Assembly: GCA_963580455.1 (NCBI GenBank)
Contig: OY756967.1
Coordinates: 17,344,022 to 17,408,021 of the forward strand
Origin: Euonymus europaeus
Lineage: Eukaryota; Streptophyta; Magnoliopsida; Celastrales; Celastraceae
Length of the DNA stretch: 64,000 nucleotides
Reading direction: 5' to 3'
A model generated the notes under the pieces. The model was not told the origin of the DNA, searched no databases, and saw only the letters and a list, made by a program, of their open reading frames with translations. Of this stretch, positions 45,420 to 55,139 are shown in pieces. The translations under genes and the position numbers were made by a program. Each line of letters starts with the position of its first letter. The first letter of the stretch is position 1.

Positions 45420-46984
45420 GTGCACCTCTCTGCTCCCTTGAAAGCTTTTGTCCATCAGGTTTCTTCATGTGATATTCCTACTAGGATTACTGAAGCTCTT
45501 GCCAATCCAAACTGGTCTCATGCAATTCAAGAAGAAATGGTGGCACTCGAAACCAATAGCACATGGCGTCTTGTTTCCCTTCCAAAAGGGAAGAAAACCG
45601 TGGGTTGTCAGTAGGTGTTTTCCATTAAGTATAAAGCTGATGGCATGATTAAGCGCTACAAGGCAAGGCTCGTGGCCAAGGGGTATATGCAGATAGACCT
45701 ATGGTGTGGATTACCAGCAAACTTTTTCACCAGTGGCCAAATTAAATTCGGTTCGAGTCCTTCTATCTCCTGTCGCTAATTTAAATTGGCCCTTACATCA
45801 GTTCGATGTGAAAAATGCTTTCCTCCATGGCGATCTCGAGGAGGAGTTGTATATGGATCTTCAACCAGGATATATTGTAGGCCGTTTGGGTGTTGTATGT
45901 AAATTGCAACGTGCGTTATATGGATTAAAACAGTTGTCATGGGCATGGTTTGAGAGGTTTAGTATGGCTATGGAGAAGTATGGTTTTCACCAGAGTCACT
46001 CAGATCATACGCTTTTTTTTGAAGCATCGCAATGGTAAGATTACTGCCTTAATCATTTATGTTGATGACATGATTATCACAGGAAATGACTTGAGTGAAA
46101 TAGCTAAATTGGAAGACCAACTTGGCTCAGAATTTGAGATGAAGAACTTGGGAGGATTGAAATATTTTTTGGGTATAGAAGTTGGGAGATCTAATCAGGG
46201 CATTTTTCTATCTCAAATAAAATATGTCTTAGACTTACTAGCTGAAGTGGGAATGCTTGATTGCAAACCAATAGATACTCCAATGGCTCAGAACGATAAA
46301 CTTGGGGAGTTTCAACACAAAATTCCAACTAACAAGGCGCAATATCAAAGGTTAGTAGGAAAATTAATTTATTTGTCTCATACACGATCAGATATTGCAT
46401 ATGCGGTTAGTGTGGTAAGCCAATATATGCACAATCCGAGTAATGACCATATGGATGCAGCTATCCGGATACTTCGCTACTTGAAGTCTACTCCGGGAAG
46501 AGGAATTATGTACTCAAAGAATGGTCATGTCAAGATAAATGGATACACAGACGCTGATTGGGCTGGATGTATTGATGACCGAAAATCTATGGCTAGGTAT
46601 TTCACATTTGTTGGTGGAAATTTAGTGACATGGCGGAGTAAGAAGCAAAATGTGGTGGCTTTATCAAATGTTGATTCTGAATTTAGAGGAATATCTAAAG
46701 GAATTTGTGAATTACTACGGTTTAGAAGATTGATGGCAGAACTGGGTTTTCGTCCTACAACCGAGATGAATCTGTTTTGTGATAGTAAGGCTGCAATAGC
46801 AATATCTCACAATCCAGTCCAATATGATCATACAAAGCGTATTGTGGTGGATAAACATTTTATCAAACATAATCCTGTAAAAAGGATTATTCGATTTCCA
46901 TTTGTTAGATCTGAAGACCAATTTGCAAACGTGCTTACTAAAGCAGTGTTGAGCCAAAATTTCTACAGCAATTTAGACAAGTGA
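45420..46984 (+). pseudogene. Copia-2 reverse transcriptase and RNase H
   Basis: RT begins with ITEALANPNWSHAIQEEM and is broken by a TAG at 45613-45615. It resumes with DYQQTFSPVAKLNSVRVLLS. A shift occurs in a run of eight T at 46013-46020; the rest, 45950-46984, is one open frame with an intact IYVDDMIITG box (about 46055), LGGLKYFLGIEV and a full RNase H (NGYTDADWAGCIDDRKS; LFCDSKAAIAI), ending QFANVLTKAVLS. This is the best preserved Copia pol stretch in the window, but it still cannot make a full enzyme. Confidence 0.9.
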
Positions 46985-47021
46985 GGCATTAGAGATATTT
47001 ATGCACTAACTTGAGGAGGAG

Positions 47022-47234
47022 TGTTGAAAACAACTGTAGATATTAATGATTAAAGCTAAGATTTGATTACCTGATTCTTAGCTAATTGATTGATATGATT
47101 GGCGGCGGCAATTAAGGGATATTTACGTTAAATATTATCTAAAAGTAAAAAGTCTTGTTAATATACACACACACACACACATTCTAACCTTACAGTGACT
47201 ATGAATGAGAAGCATGGAAACCCACAGTTTGACA
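47022..47234 (+). repeat. Copia-2 3' LTR
   Basis: Matches 42265-42478. Has a (CA)n run at about 47166-47180 where the 5' copy has (TA)n. Confidence 0.93.
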
Positions 47235-47239
47235 AATAG

Positions 47240-47500
47240 CACGCTTATGAAGGTTAGATAACATGGGTATAAAATTATTGAACCACCTCCAAATAAAGTC
47301 ATGACTTTTGGGGGAAACCACAGCCAACCAAATCGCTTTCGATGCCAATGAGCCCTGTGAAGAACTTTGTCTAGAGGAACCTATTTTAGTTCTTCTCCAA
47401 TCTTCAAATACTTTAGGTAAAGTAAGTAGGTATTCTTTCTTCCAAAATTCTCATGGAAGCTTATTAAACTCAAATGACCATTCACACAAGTCATAAATGA
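47240..47500 (-). pseudogene. LINE C-terminal part, distal piece
   Basis: The minus strand reads LAVVSPKSHDFIWRWFNNFI and PMLSNLHKRAIC, the segment that comes just before the zf-RVT block found at 42180-42240. Upstream sequence (to about 47500) is coding-like but broken. Together with 41560-42264 it is one LINE split by Copia-2. Confidence 0.72.
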
Positions 47501-48167
47501 CATAAACTAACCACTAAAAGCATGAAAACGGTAAAATAAACATTAATTATAATGCAAATTGACCTATTAAACCTCAAAATAAACATTAATAGACTAAAAT
47601 TACTATTGAACTAGCTCAGGTAGAACACAAGTGACCCGAATAAACTCTATATTTCATAGAATTATCAAAACGCGGGCATGCCATTAGTTATCTATTAATA
47701 TCAAGGATTGTACAGACATTTTCCCGATGCGCTAGTTTAATCTATATTACATACCTTGAGGCTTTTGACTAAAATTACATTACCAACATGATTCGAAAGG
47801 GAGGTATTAGGGTGCCACTGACATTTTCAAACTACATGCCCTAAAAAAACACAGGAAAGGTAGGTTCGTCTGACCCAAGTATCATCTATCAAGTACTACA
47901 ACTATCAAGTATCAAGTGAGTCATGAGGGTTCTTGGGGCATCAAGCCAACTTCAAAACTTTTCATAAGAATAAAAAAGAATTTCATTTTATCGTTGATGA
48001 TCTAATTCTTTCTGGGAAGAAAAATAAACCATATGGTGAATTATAGGATGGGAGATGGATAATAAGTTTGTGCTGCTAAGCAGCACAAGGTTTTAAAAAT
48101 GTTTCCATCTAAAAGGCAACTATAAATAGAACTACTGTACAGATTAAACTGCTCAAAATTCCTAAAC
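47501..48167. other. Spacer and 3' flank of the NERD-like pseudogene
   Basis: AT-rich. No gene recognised; the part next to 48168 is probably former 3' UTR. Confidence 0.4.
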
Positions 48168-50396
48168 TCAATTATGAAAATAATCACATAAAGATCCTTT
48201 CTTGCAATGCTCATTCTCATGGAATTTGCGTACTCGCTGCCCTCTAAACGAATGTCTGGCAGGAACTCCTCCACTGCAAAATGATGGCTGCCTATTCCAA
48301 GGTTTATTCCCTCCATAACCAAAATTTCCCCCCTGAGATCCCCTGTCTGTTTGGTTTGAAAACCTATCCACATTGTGATTCTGTTCATTTACCTGCATGT
48401 TTGGATTCCCAGTTGGTAATGGCCAATTGGGATTTGCATTAGCAGGTGCAACCCAACCTTGATTAGCGTTTACTTGCACAGGCCCTTGACCAGTTGGAAT
48501 CCAACCCATAGCAGCAGTTGCAGGTGCTTGCATCTGAACAGGAGCTGCCCAACCTTGATTTACGTTTACAGGTGTTTGCCCTTGTGCAGGTGGAGCCCAA
48601 CATTGATTTGCATTTCCAGAAGCTGGTGCTTGACCAGGCGCAACCCAAGTCAGATTTCCATTTGCAGGCATTGTTCCTCTCCAGCCAATGTTGGTATTTC
48701 CTTGCATAGGGCTCCAACCAATACTCTGACTTTCTGCACCTTGTCTTGGTGCGGCACTTTGGTTACTGGTGCCCCAAGGTATGCTGGGTCCATTGGAAGG
48801 TTGGGTATTAGATTGATCGGGATTTGGTGGTCTCTAGGGGTCAGATGATGGCATGACTGACAAGGCTGGTGAAGGGGAAGCCACAGTGGGATTTCCCATG
48901 CTGATGGATGAAGCAAAGTTATAAACAGGAGTGTCACTCCAGTTACCATAAGCAGTAGATTGAGCCGGAATAAGAATTGCATTATTTGGCTCTACCCTCT
49001 GCGGCGGAACACTTCTCCAGGCTTGAGATCCACCAACAGGTATCGGCTGTGAATTATTCATGTCTGGCTTTGAAACTGAACTAGAACCCCAATCATGAGT
49101 TCCAATGAGAGGAACCTGACTTCCAGAAAGTTCTCCCAAGTTTTGCTGAGTAAAATCGACATTTTTCGTATCAGAAGCTGAATTCAGCTGTAGATTCTAT
49201 GATTCACCTTATACGGTTGATTGAGAATGCTATGAAGGAACATTTCCAGAGCTTGAAACCATTTCGAACTTGGGCATTGCATCCCCTCGGTAAGAAGCAT
49301 TTGCACCATCTATCCCACCACTCATTTTTGTTGATAGAGATGGACTAGAAGAATTTGCAAACTGAGCTGCCTCAGCAAAAACTATTGCAGGATGCTGCTG
49401 CTCTATGCTTCCTGGGAAAGGACCAGCAGGCAGTTCAGGAGTTGGAGACCAATTGTTTTCATTACCTTGCCCTTTTGCCTCACCACTGATAGTTTTGGCT
49501 TGAGTAGGGGACGGGAGGTGTGCACTAGACCCCCATTGCTCTGTAGAATGGCTGGGAATGTTAAGTGAAGGTGATGAAGTCCTGCTGGTAGAATAAGTAC
49601 TTTCAGGTCCCGGTTTCCAACTTTCTCCTGCTGATTGGGTAGAATTACCTACTAAACCTTGAGGAGTAAGCGTTGCACCGTTTTGGCCATAGTTCAACAT
49701 TTCACCAACTTGGCCTTCAATTTCTTTCTGCAAGGGAGCCGTGTGAGGTCTCCCAGAATATGAGGACGAGAGAATTGGAATGGATGAAATTTTGTAAACC
49801 AATTGAGGGTCTGGAAATTTTCCTGCCGATGCATCAGTTAAGAGCATAGAGTCGTCTTGATTCTCATTTGTTCTCCATATTTTCAAGTCGGAAGGGAAAT
49901 ATCCAGTGTTATTCCACTTCCTCAGCTGCACCATCGAAAAATGGTCCTTGGACTTTTCCAGATGGATCTTTGTAATGCCATATTTTCTCAGTTTCATTGA
50001 TTTTCAGAGCAGATTGTGCTGCTCTAGTGGGGGTAGGGGTACATGGATTATCTGAAGCTGTCGGAACTGTTTCAGATATTGCTGAATGAATATTCTCATC
50101 ACTAGTTTCTGATTTCGCAGCAGCTTTCAACTTATTACAACTGTGTAATGGTAATGTTTCTTTGTCTCTTTCTTGACTCCATAAAACTTCATTCATTGTC
50201 CCAACAACTCCAACAGCAGTATCCCCTTTGTTGAGAAAGCCTTTATTAGACATACTTATGCTTAATTCAAGACTCATGCAAGAATAATTCTTCATCCCAG
50301 TCCAGGAATCATTTGAAGCAAAACCTTCTTTGCGAGGAGAAATAGGTTCCCTTTCTCTCCTGCTGTAGCTGCTTCCTCTATCTATCATATTCTTCT
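48168..50396 (-). pseudogene. NERD-like last exon: GYF domain, GW/WG-rich tail and CCCH finger
   Basis: GYF is recognisable from KIWHYKDPSGKVQGPF through VQLRKWNNTGYFP, but an extra T in a T-run (about 49935) shifts the frame in its middle. The tail of about 500 codons is Gly/Asn/Pro/Gln-rich with repeated GW or WG pairs (EQWGSS, HDWGSS, IPWGTS, SIGWSP, NIGWRG, NQGWAAP, MGWIP, NQGWVAP), the AGO-hook type of NERD. All four nonsense codons sit here in one otherwise open frame. The final CCCH finger reads RKFHENEHCKKGSLCDYFHN; the first Cys ligand is Arg (CGC). No TE lies in this exon. Confidence 0.88.
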
Positions 50397-50476
50397 CTGC
50401 ATAAGCAGGAGGATATGTCATGATTTCGAGAGAAGTACAGAATGGAAATCTTAAGTGTTAAAATCCCAAGAAAACA

Positions 50477-50633
50477 AAAGGACCTTTTCTCCGATCATCT
50501 GTTTCGCCTTCATCTTCTTCAGACTCATAACTTGGATCCATATGCGGGTCAACATGTATTTCTGGAACTTCCTTTAGTTTTCGCTGACGCTCTTCAGGTG
50601 TCTTTAAAACCTGCAGCTTCTCAACACATTCTC
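50477..50633 (-). pseudogene. NERD-like exon: linker before GYF
   Basis: Reads LRECVEKLQVLKTPEERQRK, then EVPEIHVDPHMDPSYESEED, and ends in an acidic segment with an AAAAG|GTCC donor. This Met-Asp-Pro acidic block is conserved in the family between Plus3 and GYF. The 5' border is approximate. Confidence 0.78.
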
Positions 50634-50640
50634 TAAGCGT

Positions 50641-51338
50641 CGCAAAAATTAAGGACTACATGAAATTATTTCTATAACTTAGTTGACTTGTAAGAAATAT
50701 GAAAAACACATAATAAGCATGCAAACTATGAGTACATTACAGGGGAGAAAAAGAACAACAATAAACATTATTGAATGCAATTAAGATGTCTACTTGCACC
50801 CAAATCTTTGATTTTTTTTATATCTAGATAAAATATCAAACAAATTACTGTAGAAAATAAACCCTAAGGACCCTCAGAAAAATAACTGAACCTAGGACTC
50901 AGATGTTTATATGCTCATGGCTATCTGACAGACAACATGTCATGTAATACCTCAAACTCCTGCTTCTTCACTGGCAAAGAATGATTTTAACAACACAGAT
51001 AGTCTGGTACTCAATAATAATCAAAGTGTGGTCATTCATCTAGCTAATCTCAAGTCTCACACGTTTATGCAAAAACAATAAATAAGATAACTACAAAAAC
51101 ATAAAGTAATTCCCCAAACATTAACCATTATAGGACTTTTTACCTCAAAAATAAAAAATAAGTAAAACACCAATCATCCTCACACATTCCTTTCAGATAT
51201 GCTCTTTGAAAAAACATCACAAATAAAATTCTCTATTCTTTTGGATTTTTCAAAATAACATTGACATTACAATGAACTCATTTATATACAAGTAGTTCTT
51301 GGTACTTTTCATGGTATATAATACTCCATTGCAATGTC
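50641..51338. other. NERD-like intron sequence left of the Harbinger element
   Basis: AT-rich; no exon of the family recognised here on the minus strand. Confidence 0.5.
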
Positions 51339-52636
51339 TTAGGGCCCGTTTGTTTGGCGTTTTGGACCACATTTCATTACATTTTATTGTGGGCCATACC
51401 GCATTTCAGTCCAAATGCCAAACACCACATTGCAAGTTGCGTTTTGGACCGCGTTAACGCGATCCAAAATGAAACGCACGGCCCACCATGCGTTTCCTCG
51501 CGTTTCATTTCAATTTTACCATCGTTGCCCCCTCCTTTCTCCAACACAGATGAAATCACGACTTCGCAAATCTGATGCTTCCTCTCCTGGCTGCGGGCTA
51601 AAGGTGAATTTCTCTTGCTCTTTTTTTGGTTCTTCTTTGTTTTCCTTGCTTTTTGTATGAACTTTGCTTTTCATCTGCATCTGACATGTTATTTGGTCCA
51701 ATTTTTGTATTCACCTAGGGTTTTGGCTGCGCTTGAAGAAGGAGCTGCGATTACTCACGAGTGCCCTTGAAGGAGACAAACAAAGATTCGGACTCTTGCT
51801 ATAGTTGTTTCTGGTGAGTAATCATTTGCATTGAGGCTTCCTCTTGTAATTTTTCTTTCTGGGTTTTGTCTTGTCGAAGAGGAAAGGAGAATTTTTCCTG
51901 ATGTTTAATTTTTTTCTGATGTCTATATGAGGGAATGATATCTGGTTGTTGCAGCTGTTGTTTGCACTTTCTCGTTCGTCTTTTTCTTACTTTTTTATTT
52001 GATCTGGGTTTCATTTCGATTTGACTGCCTTTTTGTTCTGAATCTATGAGTCTGTTCATGCACTTAAGGTTTTGTTTGGCATTTGAGCTTTAATTGGTTT
52101 TTTTTCTTATCTAATTTGGATTCGAAACCATTCATAAGTGAGTCTGAGTTCTGTCACCCTATGTGGTCAATTTGAGATTGAGATTCAAGGTCTGCAGGGA
52201 CGGATCCAATGTGTCCTTACCTGAGGTGTTCCATGTTTCTAAAGGGGGAAAAAAAGGATTGTTAACTATTTAGGTTTCTATGGAATCTAAAGCTTGTTTT
52301 TGTAGCATGGTGTATTGCATTTTGGAGCATGGAATCTGCTGATTGTTCTTAGAAGCTAGAAACTAGAAACTCTAGCATCCTTTTACTGCATCTATGCTTC
52401 TTCTTCTTCTTTTGTTGGCTTCACTACATTATTTGACCTTAAAAATTCGTCCCCGATTATTACCTCCTCTTTTACTTTGCTGTGATTAGTAAATGCACGC
52501 TTCCTCTGTCTTGATCTACATATTTAGGCTTTTTTGCATTAGATAGTGGACAGTTGCAAGCAAATAGGAGGAGTGAAGATAGTACAGATGGGTCTAGCTT
52601 AGTCGTTTTGGACAACTCAACTTCCAAAATACTGAT

Positions 52637-53621
52637 TTGTCTATCTGGAGAGTGGAGACTGCTATGTTTGTGTATACTGTAGGACATGCTCAATCAAACA
52701 GGGATATGCGAGAGCGATTTCAACATTCTGGAGAGACAGTTAGCCGGATCTTTCATCAAGTTATGCATAGCATTCATCTAATGACACATGATATTGTCAA
52801 ACCAAGAGGAAATCAATTGCATGAAACACACAGGAAAATTATGGATGATACAAGATATTGGCCATACTTTAAGGATTGCATTGGAGCAATTGATGGAACT
52901 CATATCCCGACAATTGTGAGTGAAGAAGAATTAGGTCGTTATGTTGGGCGAAAAGGAGTTCCAACGCAGAATGTGTTGGCAGTATGCGACTTTGATATGT
53001 TGTATACCTACGTTTCAGCTGGGTGGGAGGGATCGGCTCATGATATGCGTGTCCTTGAAGATTCACTACATGGTCATGGACTTGGTTTCCCGCATCCACC
53101 TCCAGGTTTGCCTCATTCTATCATAGCTTATTTAAATAAAATAAATTTTTTTTTATAATGACTTCATACCTTTTTATACAGGTAAATATTATTTGGTTGA
53201 TGCGGGTTATCCGAACAGGACCGGATACCTTGCGCCATACAAAGGTGATAGATATCATGCTCCACAATTTCGTGGACCCAGACCTCCTACTGGAAGACGA
53301 GAGATATTCAATCGTGCACATTCTTCTTTAAGGGGTGTCATTGAGCGCACTTTTGGAGTCACAAAGAAAAAGTGGAAAATCTTGACGTCTATGCCATCTT
53401 ATTCTTTTAAAAGTCAAGTGGGAATCGTGATTGCATGTGTGACTCTTCACAACTTCATTCGTTTGCATGCTGTGCATGATCTGGAATTTGATATTGCTTC
53501 TGCTTCAAATGATTTTAATGGGGATGGTGAAGAGGAAGAAGGCCATGAGGCAACTCAAGCTGAAGATAGAAGCATGTTTACATTGAGAGAGGAGATAGCC
53601 GATTTAATATTTAATGCATAA
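52637..53621 (+). CDS. PIF/Harbinger transposase (DDE_Tnp_4), catalytic triad intact, N-terminus incomplete
   Basis: Two exons (52637-53105 and 53182-53621) join across a 76-bp GT-AG intron to give one open frame ending TAA at 53619-53621. The helix-turn-helix-like part has FQHSGETVSRIFHQVMHSIH. The three catalytic residues are present in CIGAIDGTHIP, YYLVDAGYPN and LRGVIERTFGV. The C-terminus is acidic (DGEEEEGHEATQAEDRSMF). The first ATG is at 52664, but homologues extend further N-terminally, so an upstream exon or lost start is likely. It normally works with a Myb-like partner that is missing here. No stop or frameshift is seen in the region shown. Confidence 0.88.
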
Positions 53622-53817
53622 TCGTATTTTTAAAAGTTGTCGTATGTGTTTTCACTATTCTAAAACCATTATATAAGTACATTAATTATTATTGTCTATT
53701 TTTCTAGTCCTTTTATTTCATTTTGATAATCTTCTCTTCTAATACCCTTTTTGGTCATTTCATCTCAAATGTTATCAATAATAAGCTAATGTCCAAAAAT
53801 TAAACCAAACACCTCAC

Positions 53818-53886
53818 AGCATTTTGGACAGCTTAAAGTACAGCATTTTAGACAGCTTAACGCATGACATTTTGGACAGCTTAAAG
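53818..53886. repeat. Threefold subterminal repeat of the Harbinger element
   Basis: (A/G)CATTTTGGACAGCTTAA occurs three times, starting near 53818, 53842 and 53865, spaced about 23-24 bases, immediately inside the right terminal repeat. Likely transposase or partner-protein binding sites by analogy. Confidence 0.8.
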
Positions 53887-53921
53887 CTGTGAAATGCAAT
53901 TGTGAAACAAACACACCCTTA

Positions 53922-54503
53922 AACCTGGCATTGAAAGATGGAAACAAGAATTTCTACCACAATCCAGCCTTAGTACTTGCCAGAAACACAAAACTATAAA
54001 GGCCATTTTCTTTTTGAGGTAAGAGGGAGAGTGGAAAATGTCTATTTGAATGGTTCTTCATGTATACAAGTGAGAAGAATCAGCTAAAATATGAACACAT
54101 ATAATCCCCTCCAACCAAACCATGAAACACAAAGGACTTGGGTAATGGGAATCAATGCCAATTTGGACACCACCAACAAGGTCTGATTTATGTAAAAAAA
54201 AATTACTTTGAAGTAACATGTTAAACAGTTTAGATATTCCAGTACTTTATCAATATATTTCAACTTGATGCATAAAAAAAAAGTGTCAATGGCAAGTCAT
54301 ACAAAAATCTGAAACCAAAACTGTTAGGAGAAAAACTCCATTCAAGCATATTAAAAAAAACGCTATCAATCACACTGGAGACTCATTTTAGTACACGTTG
54401 CAAATGTACCACTGCAGATAAAGAGTTACAACAAGCAATCAAGTGGATAAAAAAATAACGGAAATGCTAAAGGTACATAAAGATTTGTATCCATAATGTA
54501 CAT
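53922..54503. other. Intron-like sequence right of the Harbinger element
   Basis: AT-rich, with no exon of the NERD family and no other gene recognised. Confidence 0.4.
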
Positions 54504-54542
54504 AATCTATGTGGCATGCTGATTATGCATGCCACATAGATT
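54504..54542. repeat. Perfect 16-bp inverted repeat with 7-base loop
   Basis: AATCTATGTGGCATGC (54504-54519) pairs exactly with GCATGCCACATAGATT (54527-54542); the loop is TGATTAT. It could form a stable hairpin or be a remnant of a foldback element. Confidence 0.93.
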
Positions 54543-54599
54543 TTTTAGAGAAACAAACTTTTTTGTCTCATTAGAAACAAACCTAATTCCCACCAAAAT

Positions 54600-54945
54600 G
54601 AAAACACATTCCCGCTTCTCTCTCTTCTTTCATGAATTATACAATTGACCATGGTTAACTTAATTATTATTCTATTCTTGATTTCTTTCTCTTGTTTACC
54701 TCCTGCACTTCTTTCTCTCTCTTGCACTACCTTCTCTCTCGTCTGCACCATCCATCTCCATTTTTTCTCTCACTTTCCGACAATGGAACTTCCATGTTCG
54801 ACGGCCAATAACGATGTTGTTGGTTTCAAAAGAATCGTAAGACGACGAGAATACAAACTCCATGCATTTCGATTTCATCTACAAGCTCGTTTCTCTCTTT
54901 TTGATGCTAAAAAAAATGTTTTAATTTGTTTTTCTCAGTGAGATA
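54600..54945 (+). other. TC-rich leader-like sequence with short open frame, unrecognised
   Basis: A pyrimidine-rich stretch (repeated CTTTCTCTC at 54680-54775) precedes ATG 54783 and a frame reading MELPCSTANNDVVGFKRIVR that ends near 54941. It looks like a plant gene 5' end, possibly captured, but I do not recognise a family. Low confidence. Confidence 0.25.
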
Positions 54946-55139
54946 TGTTGGACCATTGATTTTATCTCTTTTTTTATGTAAGATTCATGTAATAATAGCA
55001 TAGATCTATGTTATCATAGAGTTTTGAAGAAAGATTGTTGATGATTCGTTAATAAAATTGTTCATTAAAGGATTTTTTTCCCCTTTAAAAACCGTTCATG
55101 ACAGGATTTTGAGTATTCTGGATCTAATTCATTGTCCCA

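Larger units (their letters stand above)
42265..47234 (+). mobile_element. Ty1/Copia retrotransposon (Copia-2), complete structure, 4,970 bp
   Basis: LTRs are 42265-42478 (214 bp) and 47022-47234 (213 bp), both TGTTGAAAAC...CAGTTTGACA. The target duplication AATAG is exact (42260-42264 and 47235-47239). The primer site TGGTACTAGAGGAG follows the 5' LTR at 42479, a variant of the initiator tRNA-Met site, and the purine tract TTGAGGAGGAG precedes the 3' LTR. Gag, protease, integrase, RT and RNase H are all recognisable, but stops and frame breaks disable it. LTRs differ by around ten substitutions and several indels, so it is not recent. Confidence 0.95.
51342..53918 (+). mobile_element. PIF/Harbinger transposon, 2,577 bp, with intact DDE transposase core
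   Basis: The left end is GGGCCCGTTTGTTTGGCG; the right end reverse-complemented is GGGTGTGTTTGTTTCAC. The TTA target duplication is exact (51339-51341 and 53919-53921), the signature of PIF/Harbinger. Subterminal GTTTTGGACC-like and CATTTTGGACAGCTTAA repeats lie at the two ends. The DDE_Tnp_4 transposase is at 52637-53621. The second, Myb-like ORF of autonomous elements is not seen. The element lies in the large gap between NERD-like exons. Confidence 0.94.

Noticed and set aside
48459..48848. Plus-strand open frames opposite the GW-rich tail
   Set aside because: Antisense shadows created by the Gly/Pro/Gln-rich minus-strand coding sequence.
54645..54941. 98-codon plus-strand frame as a gene
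   Set aside because: Its N-terminal half is the pyrimidine-rich leader translated by chance, the rest is short and unrecognised; listed only as an unassigned feature.
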